Origin: Pseudomonas sp. S37
GTDB taxonomy: Bacteria; Pseudomonadota; Gammaproteobacteria; Pseudomonadales; Pseudomonadaceae
Length of the DNA stretch: 40,587 nucleotides
NCBI RefSeq assembly: GCF_016658545.1
Contig: NZ_JACVZC010000051.1
Span: 1-40,587 of the forward strand
Direction: 5' to 3'
The notes under the pieces are model-generated. The model ran no database searches and was not told the DNA's origin. It saw nothing but the letters and a program-made list of their open reading frames with translations. The position numbers were made by a program, and so were the translations under genes. Of the stretch, positions 35,998 through 40,587 are shown one piece after another. Position 1 is the first letter of the stretch. The number at the start of each line of letters is the position of its first letter.

Positions 35998-36885
35998 ATG
36001 ACAACTATTTGGCTATTCAATACAGCATCCTGTCCAGGTCATAAACCGGCTATTGGCGGACAACTATTAGACGTATCCAACAATACCCTGTGCCTGCGAA
36101 ACCCTTGGGTATCAGATTCCGTTTTCATGGGAAAGCTATACTGCGCACTGACAATCGTATTAATGATTGGCTTTTACCCTGTTCTATTGACCGAAAAAGC
36201 TTGGCATCCATCTACCTTTAACCCTGCCTTGATCACCGCAACAGCGCTTGGACCGTTCATCTTCACTCCATTCCTGATTTATCGAATATATTTTATTAAA
36301 CGGTTATCTAGCCTATGCCTGAACCGGTTAACAAAAAAAATCTACTACCAATGTTTAAGCAAGACATTAGTCTTTGACTGGAACAATACCGGCGGAGGCA
36401 TCTTCAAACGCACTGAATTCGGAGGCTCATCATTTAGCACTAGCTACGCCCTCGCCTTCGCACCACGCCGTGAAGATGGCAGCCTCCACCAGAAAGACTG
36501 CCTTTGGGTCGACAGCAACGAACCTACCGAGCCCGGCGTCAAACACGTCGCCGAGGTCTGGGAATACCTCCGGCATTTCATGGATCACGGCCCGGACAAA
36601 CTCCCGCCGCCCGGCGAACCCAACTGGTGGCACCGGCCACTTCACGCCATCTGCCTGACCCCAGCTGAAGCCTGGCGCCATTACGCCCCCTGGCGTACCG
36701 GCGAACCCGGTGAAATGCAGGGCAAGAAGAACTGGCAGCTGCCGTTCTGGGCTGTGCTGTTCCCATACAACATTACGGTCGCCATCTGTTGGTACGGCAT
36801 CTGCCGGCTCTTTAACGTCCGAGCAGCCCTGCCGCCTCCAGAAGCGTTTGAGGATACCTCAGCACACTCACTCAAAAGAAAGTAG
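35998..36885 (+). CDS. DUF6708-like membrane protein, copy 2 (probable effector immunity or accessory protein)
   Basis: 295 residues from the ATG at 35998, two bases after the effector stop. I recognise the family only as a domain of unknown function (DUF6708, from memory). The N-terminus MTTIWLFNTASCPGHKPAIG is conserved between copies. There are two membrane segments at about 45-60 and 75-98, a cytoplasmic or periplasmic middle (VFDWNNTGGGIFKRTEFGGS), a third hydrophobic stretch near the C-terminus (FWAVLFPYNITVAICWYGIC), and a basic tail. A gene placed directly after a pore-forming effector and encoding a multi-spanning membrane protein fits immunity. However, copy 1 lay upstream of the effector with coupled translation, so a loading role is also possible. 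Low GC in the first 350 bases. Confidence 0.8.
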   Translation: MTTIWLFNTASCPGHKPAIGGQLLDVSNNTLCLRNPWVSDSVFMGKLYCALTIVLMIGFYPVLLTEKAWHPSTFNPALITATALGPFIFTPFLIYRIYFIKRLSSLCLNRLTKKIYYQCLSKTLVFDWNNTGGGIFKRTEFGGSSFSTSYALAFAPRREDGSLHQKDCLWVDSNEPTEPGVKHVAEVWEYLRHFMDHGPDKLPPPGEPNWWHRPLHAICLTPAEAWRHYAPWRTGEPGEMQGKKNWQLPFWAVLFPYNITVAICWYGICRLFNVRAALPPPEAFEDTSAHSLKRK

Positions 36886-36961
36886 CCATTATATAGGCCT
36901 CTATCGGCAACGTCAGATCAAATTCAATAATTCAAGTCACTTTTCCTTTTGAGCGTTAACC
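36886..36961 (+). pseudogene. Possible remnant of a deleted second effector between copies 2 and 3
   Basis: Right after the copy 2 stop, gccatt stands where the copy 1 unit has gccatg, the effector start. At the other end, ccttttgagcgttaaccatg before copy 3 matches the effector 3' end at 35980-36000 (cgtcttgagcgttgattatg) with few changes. A frame closing at 36957-36959 reads ...VTFPFER, against SFFRLER in the intact effector. So the 76 bp look like the fused ends of an effector gene whose body was lost. The resemblance is short and should be treated as tentative. Confidence 0.4.
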
Positions 36962-37852
36962 ATGTCAACCATCTGGCTATTCAATACAACTTCAAGCTCA
37001 GGGCATAAACCGGCCATTAGCGGGCAATTGGCACAAGTATCTGAAAGCACCTTATGTCTGCGGAACCCATGGGTAACCGACTCGGTATTCATGGGAAAGC
37101 TGTACTGCGCGATGACGATCGCCTTATTGACATTCACATACCCCCAACTTTCTCCACACATTCTGGACATATACAATGAAGACATTCTATTAATGCTACT
37201 ATTTTTAATATCACCCTTTGTATTCACACCCTTCCTAGCGTACCGAATATATTTCATAAAAGGCTTATCAAGCATCTGCCTCAACCGAACATCCAAAAAA
37301 ATTTATTACCAACGTTTGAGCAAGACATTCGTCTTTGACTGGAACAATACAGGCGGGGGCATCTTCAAACGCACCGAATTCGGCGGCTCATCATTCAGCA
37401 CCAGCTACGCCCTCGCCTTCGCCCCGCGCCGAGCTGACGGCACCCTCCACCAGAAAGACTGCCTTTGGGTCGACAGCAACGAACCCACCGAGTCCGGCGT
37501 CAAACACGTCGCCGAAGTCTGGGAGTACCTCCGGCATTTCATGGATCACGGCCCGGACAAACTCCCGCCGCCCGGCGAACCCAACTGGTGGCACAGGCCA
37601 CTGCATGCCATCTGCCTGACCCCGGCAGAAGCCTGGCGCCACTATGCCCCCTGGCGCACCGGCGAACCCGGTGAAATGCAGGGCAAGAAGAACTGGCAAC
37701 TGCCGTTCTGGGCCGTGCTGTTCCCGTACAACCTCACCCTCGCCATCTGTTGGTACGGAGTCTGCCGACTGTTCAACATTCGCCCGGCCTCGCCCCCGCC
37801 AGCAGCCTTCGAAGTGGCACCTGTTCAACCAGGCAAAAGGAAGCGCAAATGA
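36962..37852 (+). CDS. DUF6708-like membrane protein, copy 3
   Basis: 296 residues. N-terminus MSTIWLFNTTSSSGHKPAIS; membrane segments at about 45-62 and 76-98 (ILLMLLFLISPFVFTPFLAY) and about 248-268. The central 130 residues are almost identical to copies 1 and 2, while the N-terminal third has diverged. The 3' end also differs from copy 2 (PPPAAFEVAPVQPGKRKRK). Its TGA overlaps the PAAR ATG as ATGA, so it is translated together with that T6SS spike component. Family as for copy 2. A stable array of paralogues near one effector resembles accumulation of immunity genes. Confidence 0.8.
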   Translation: MSTIWLFNTTSSSGHKPAISGQLAQVSESTLCLRNPWVTDSVFMGKLYCAMTIALLTFTYPQLSPHILDIYNEDILLMLLFLISPFVFTPFLAYRIYFIKGLSSICLNRTSKKIYYQRLSKTFVFDWNNTGGGIFKRTEFGGSSFSTSYALAFAPRRADGTLHQKDCLWVDSNEPTESGVKHVAEVWEYLRHFMDHGPDKLPPPGEPNWWHRPLHAICLTPAEAWRHYAPWRTGEPGEMQGKKNWQLPFWAVLFPYNLTLAICWYGVCRLFNIRPASPPPAAFEVAPVQPGKRKRK

Positions 37853-38106
37853 AACCCATCGTACTTGTAGGCCATCGTCACAGCTGCCCGATCCATGGAG
37901 AGGGGACCGTTGAAACCGGGGCGAGTACAACATTCGTGGGTGGCAGGGCCGTTGCGCGTGTGGGCGACCGCATCAGTTGCGGCGCCGTCATCGAAACAGG
38001 CGCCGCCGGCACAATCATCGAGGGCCAAGCCGCAGCACGGGAGGGAGACACCACCAACCACGGAGGAACACTGATTGAAGGCGAACCTGGCTGGCTTGTA
38101 AATTAA
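37849..38106 (+). CDS. PAAR-domain protein (T6SS spike tip)
   Basis: 85 residues, a PAAR domain without extension. Repeated motifs: GHRHSCPIHGEGTVETGAST, VGGRAVARVGDRISCGAVIE, IIEGQAAAREGDTTNHGGTL. His and Cys residues in HRHSCPIHG, SCG and NHGG would bind the zinc at the tip. PAAR proteins cap VgrG and recruit effectors. The ATG overlaps the stop of DUF6708-like copy 3. No VgrG or core T6SS genes are in the window, so it would depend on an apparatus encoded elsewhere. Confidence 0.9.
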   Translation: MKPIVLVGHRHSCPIHGEGTVETGASTTFVGGRAVARVGDRISCGAVIETGAAGTIIEGQAAAREGDTTNHGGTLIEGEPGWLVN

Positions 38107-38441
38107 CAACCCATCTCGGCCACGCGGCCAAGGACAGTTAAGCGCAAGCATAAAAACAAGAAGGACACCTTTATTTCAAGCTTTGTCCGCTAGCGATTTG
38201 GGTCGTATCGCGGTCCGAATCGCGAACCAGTTTTCACCGGTACGACGTCCAAAGAAACTTACTGAAATCAATGAAACAAACAGTGTAGGAAATTTCCCAC
38301 ACAAACAACTTAAACCCAAACAACCCGACACGCGACCAAGCCATCAGGCTCAACCCATAAAAATCTATCAAATTGTTTCTCCACTTGATTTACCACGCTG
38401 TGGGCGCTAACACTGATCTCACCAAGCAACGGAGAAAACCC
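38107..38441. other. AT-rich intergenic region between PAAR and MvaT-like genes
   Basis: 335 bp, clearly AT-richer than the chromosome around it. It contains a near-perfect 20 bp palindrome (38283-38302, separate entry), a short ggccacgcggcc dyad at about 38117, and a weak promoter candidate TTGATT (38385-38390), 17 bp, TAACAC (38408-38413), before the ggagaaaa ribosome site of the MvaT-like gene. A 75-codon open frame (38183-38410) has no ribosome site or family resemblance and is not called. Confidence 0.5.
38283..38302. promoter_or_regulatory. Near-perfect 20 bp palindrome, candidate operator
   Basis: gtgtaggaaatttcccacac: GTGT and ACAC, GGAAA and TTTCC all pair, with one mismatched position pair (a/c). 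There is no loop or T-run, so it is a protein-binding dyad rather than a terminator. It lies 140 bp upstream of the MvaT-like start and 177 bp after the PAAR stop. Confidence 0.45.
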
Positions 38442-38855
38442 ATGTCCCGTCTAGCCGAATATCGCGCCCTCGAATGGCTGCTCGCCAGCAAAAAAACTGA
38501 ACTCCATTTCATTAAAATCGACCCCCGCCTAAAGCGCGAACTCGAATTTGAAAGCAAACTCCACGACTTGCTTGCCGAATACCAACTCAGCCGCTGGTAT
38601 GTATTGAGCATGCTCGAACGCGAAATCCAGACGGCGCTCGACGCTATCGATCAGCAGCAACGCCCGCTCGCTGCGCCCCCTCGTTATAGAACGCGACAAA
38701 GCAAATACTATAAAAACCCGCACACGGGTGAAGTCGTAGAAGCCAAAAGCACCCTGCACAAAACCGTCCGCGCGTGGATCGGGCAATATGGCCGCACCGA
38801 GGTCGAAAGCTGGGCAACGGCGTGGTCTGTCTATACCAGCAAGCCCGATCTGTAG
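38442..38855 (+). CDS. MvaT/MvaU-family H-NS-like protein (Tur-type), divergent DNA-binding motif
   Basis: 137 residues from the ATG at 38442, with GGAGAAAA upstream. The N-terminal coiled coil for oligomerisation, MSRLAEYRALEWLLASKKTE, continues to RLKRELEFESKLHDLLAEYQ, as in MvaT. The C-terminal domain has YYKNPHTGEVVEAK and ESWATAW, nearly identical to MvaT. The DNA-contacting AT-pincer, KGGNHK in MvaT, reads KSTLHK here, so the Gly-Asn pair is lost. The linker is longer than usual. MvaT proteins silence AT-rich foreign DNA, and this one stands beside an AT-rich T6SS island. It may modulate other Tur proteins by hetero-oligomers rather than bind DNA normally. Confidence 0.88.
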   Translation: MSRLAEYRALEWLLASKKTELHFIKIDPRLKRELEFESKLHDLLAEYQLSRWYVLSMLEREIQTALDAIDQQQRPLAAPPRYRTRQSKYYKNPHTGEVVEAKSTLHKTVRAWIGQYGRTEVESWATAWSVYTSKPDL

Positions 38856-39132
38856 ACAGCCCATACCTTGCGCGGAATAGCGCCCACCTGTGCTTCCCGT
38901 ACCCCATCAACCAGCAACCAGGCTCAATGCCTTCTACCCTTGATAGACGTGAATCCCCGCCGCGCCCACAGACCACCGCAACCGTTCGATAACCGAACAG
39001 TTGCCCGTCTCTTGAATTGACGCTGCCGCCTTCACTGCTCACCATGCACCGGCCTTGCGTGCCCCCCTGCCTGGGACCCGGTCACGTACCGTTGCACCGC
39101 AGCTGAATACAATTTCAAGAAACGAGCAGTTT

Positions 39133-40458
39133 ATGAACCACTCCAAGATCACCCCCGCCGCTACCCGGATGCCTCAGGGTACGATCGGCGACAAGCTTCG
39201 CGGCGCCTTTGGCGTCGGCAAGACCCGTTGGGGCATGCTGGCCCTGGTGTTCTTCGCCACCACCCTGAACTACATCGACCGCGCCGCCCTTGGCATCATG
39301 CAACCCGTGCTGGCCAAGGAAATGAGCTGGACGGCGATGGACTACGCCAACATCAACTTCTGGTTCCAGGTCGGCTATGCAATCGGCTTCCTGCTGCAAG
39401 GCAGGCTGATCGACAAGGTCGGGGTCAAGCGCGCGTTCTTCTTCGCCGTACTGTTGTGGAGCCTGGCCACCGGTGCCCATGGCCTGGCCACTTCGGCCGC
39501 CGGTTTCATGGTCTGCCGCTTCATCCTCGGCCTGACCGAGGCCGCCAACTACCCGGCGTGCGTGAAGACCGTGCGCCTGTGGTTCCCGGCCGGTGAGCGG
39601 GCCATTGCCACCGGGCTGTTCAATGCCGGCACCAACGTCGGCGCCATGGTCACCCCGGCATTGTTGCCGCTGATTCTGGCGGTGTGGGGCTGGCAGGCCG
39701 CGTTCATTGCCATGGGCAGCCTGGGCCTGGTGTGGGTGGTGCTGTGGCTGCTGAAGTACTACAACCCTGAAGACCACCCCAGCGTACGCCAGAGCGAGGT
39801 GCAGTACATCCAGCAGGATGACGAGCCCGAGCCGACCCGTGTGCCGTTCAGCCGTATCCTGCGTTTGCGTGGCACCTGGGCGTTTGCGGTGGCCTATGCG
39901 ATTACCGCGCCGGTGTTCTGGTTCTACCTGTACTGGCTGCCGCCGTTCCTCAACCAGCAATACAGCCTGGGCATCAACGTGACCCAGATGGGTATCCCGC
40001 TGATCATCATCTGGCTGACGGCGGACTTTGGCAGCATCGGTGGCGGCATCCTGTCGTCGTGGCTGATTGGCCGTGGCGTGCGCGCCACGACGGCGCGGCT
40101 GGTGTCGATGCTGATCTTCGCCTGCACCATGGTCAGCGTGGTCTTTGCCGCCAACGCCAGTGGCCTGTGGGTCGCGGTGGCGGCCATCTCGCTGGCGGTG
40201 GGTGCGCACCAGGCGTGGACGGCGAATATCTGGAGCCTGGTGATGGACTACACGCCCAAGCATCTGGTGAGCACGGTGTTCGGCTTCGGCAGCATGTGTG
40301 CGGCGATTGGCGGGATGTTCATGACGCAGATTGTCGGCAGCGTGCTGACCGCGACCAACAACAACTATGCCGTGTTGTTCACCATGATCCCGGCCATGTA
40401 CTTCCTGGCGCTGGTATGGATGTACTTCATGGCACCGCGCAAGGTTGAAAGCGCCTGA
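39133..40458 (+). CDS. MFS transporter, ACS family (hexuronate/organic anion type)
   Basis: 441 residues from the ATG at 39133; the frame is open 78 bp further but without a ribosome site. About twelve membrane helices. The first repeat has TRWGMLALVFFATTLNYIDR and AALGIMQPVLAKEMSWTAMD, the ExuT/GudP-like start, and FILGLTEAANYPACVKTVRL, the ACS signature around helix 4. FNAGTNVGAMVTPALLPLIL and the C-terminal LVMDYTPKHLVSTVFGFGSM complete the family pattern. Substrates are typically sugar acids or aromatic acids. No catabolic gene is next to it. In related genomes such a porter might belong to the IclR-controlled operon at 26186, now separated by the T6SS island, but that is a guess. Confidence 0.9.
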   Translation: MNHSKITPAATRMPQGTIGDKLRGAFGVGKTRWGMLALVFFATTLNYIDRAALGIMQPVLAKEMSWTAMDYANINFWFQVGYAIGFLLQGRLIDKVGVKRAFFFAVLLWSLATGAHGLATSAAGFMVCRFILGLTEAANYPACVKTVRLWFPAGERAIATGLFNAGTNVGAMVTPALLPLILAVWGWQAAFIAMGSLGLVWVVLWLLKYYNPEDHPSVRQSEVQYIQQDDEPEPTRVPFSRILRLRGTWAFAVAYAITAPVFWFYLYWLPPFLNQQYSLGINVTQMGIPLIIIWLTADFGSIGGGILSSWLIGRGVRATTARLVSMLIFACTMVSVVFAANASGLWVAVAAISLAVGAHQAWTANIWSLVMDYTPKHLVSTVFGFGSMCAAIGGMFMTQIVGSVLTATNNNYAVLFTMIPAMYFLALVWMYFMAPRKVESA

Positions 40459-40481
40459 GGGCGCTAGCCAGTTACCTCTAC

Positions 40482-40505
40482 GGGGCCCTTGCGGGCCCTT
40501 TTTTT
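40482..40505 (+). terminator. Intrinsic terminator of the MFS gene
   Basis: GGGCCC (40483-40488), loop ttgc, GGGCCC (40493-40498), then seven T residues (40499-40505). The stem is short but fully GC and the T-run is immediate. It lies 24 bp after the stop codon. Confidence 0.88.
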
Positions 40506-40537
40506 GGGCTGTAGATCAATGCAGCAACACAGCACAC

Positions 40538-40587
<50 letters not shown>

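Noticed and set aside
38183..38410. 75-codon plus-strand open frame between PAAR and the MvaT-like gene
   Set aside because: No ribosome site, no recognisable family, and its composition follows the AT-rich intergenic DNA. The palindrome also lies within it.

Overview
The window is GC-rich and gene-dense. It looks like a draft-assembly contig from a fluorescent Pseudomonas of the P. putida type. Grounds: REP elements of the GGAGCGGGTTTACCCGCGAA kind lie between genes, the bcs operon has the merged Pseudomonas form, and there is an MvaT-family H-NS analogue next to type VI secretion (T6SS) genes. Both contig ends fall in REP sequence, and the last 41 bases are a pure G run that looks like a sequencing or assembly artefact.

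Region 1 (1-14358): a REP tandem array, then on the minus strand a complete nine-gene cellulose operon in transcription order bcsE-F-G-R-Q-A-B-Z-C. Every junction overlaps. It encodes the c-di-GMP-controlled synthase (BcsA/BcsB), the outer-membrane exporter (BcsC), the periplasmic endoglucanase (BcsZ), the BcsR/BcsQ regulators, and the BcsE/BcsF/BcsG branch that adds phosphoethanolamine to cellulose.

Region 2 (14780-25182): small metabolic and transport units. These are a polyamine-binding protein with a DadA/PuuB-type amine oxidase and a divergent LysR regulator, an MFS transporter, a stand-alone ABC exporter, and a class II aldolase plus MFS pair divergent from a GntR/FCD regulator, with a palindromic operator over a TTGACA -35 box.

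Region 3 (25259-30753): an IclR regulator divergent from a four-gene catabolic-looking operon: a shikimate-dehydrogenase-like protein with an altered substrate motif, two KstD-like flavoproteins and a NIPSNAP protein. The substrate is unknown.

Region 4 (30764-38855): a broken T6SS island. It holds the C-terminal part of tssM, three copies of a membrane protein (DUF6708-like, probable immunity or accessory protein), a VasX/BTH_I2691-type pore-forming effector, a PAAR protein and a divergent MvaT-like silencer. A segment of about 640 bp (32817-33456), bounded by a 13-14 bp inverted repeat, is flipped and splits both the first DUF6708-like gene and the effector. Flipping it back on paper rejoins the effector in frame and the surviving part of the DUF6708-like gene in frame. 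A short remnant between copies 2 and 3 suggests a second effector once sat there.

Region 5 (39133-40505): an MFS transporter of the anion:cation symporter type, closed by a clear intrinsic terminator.
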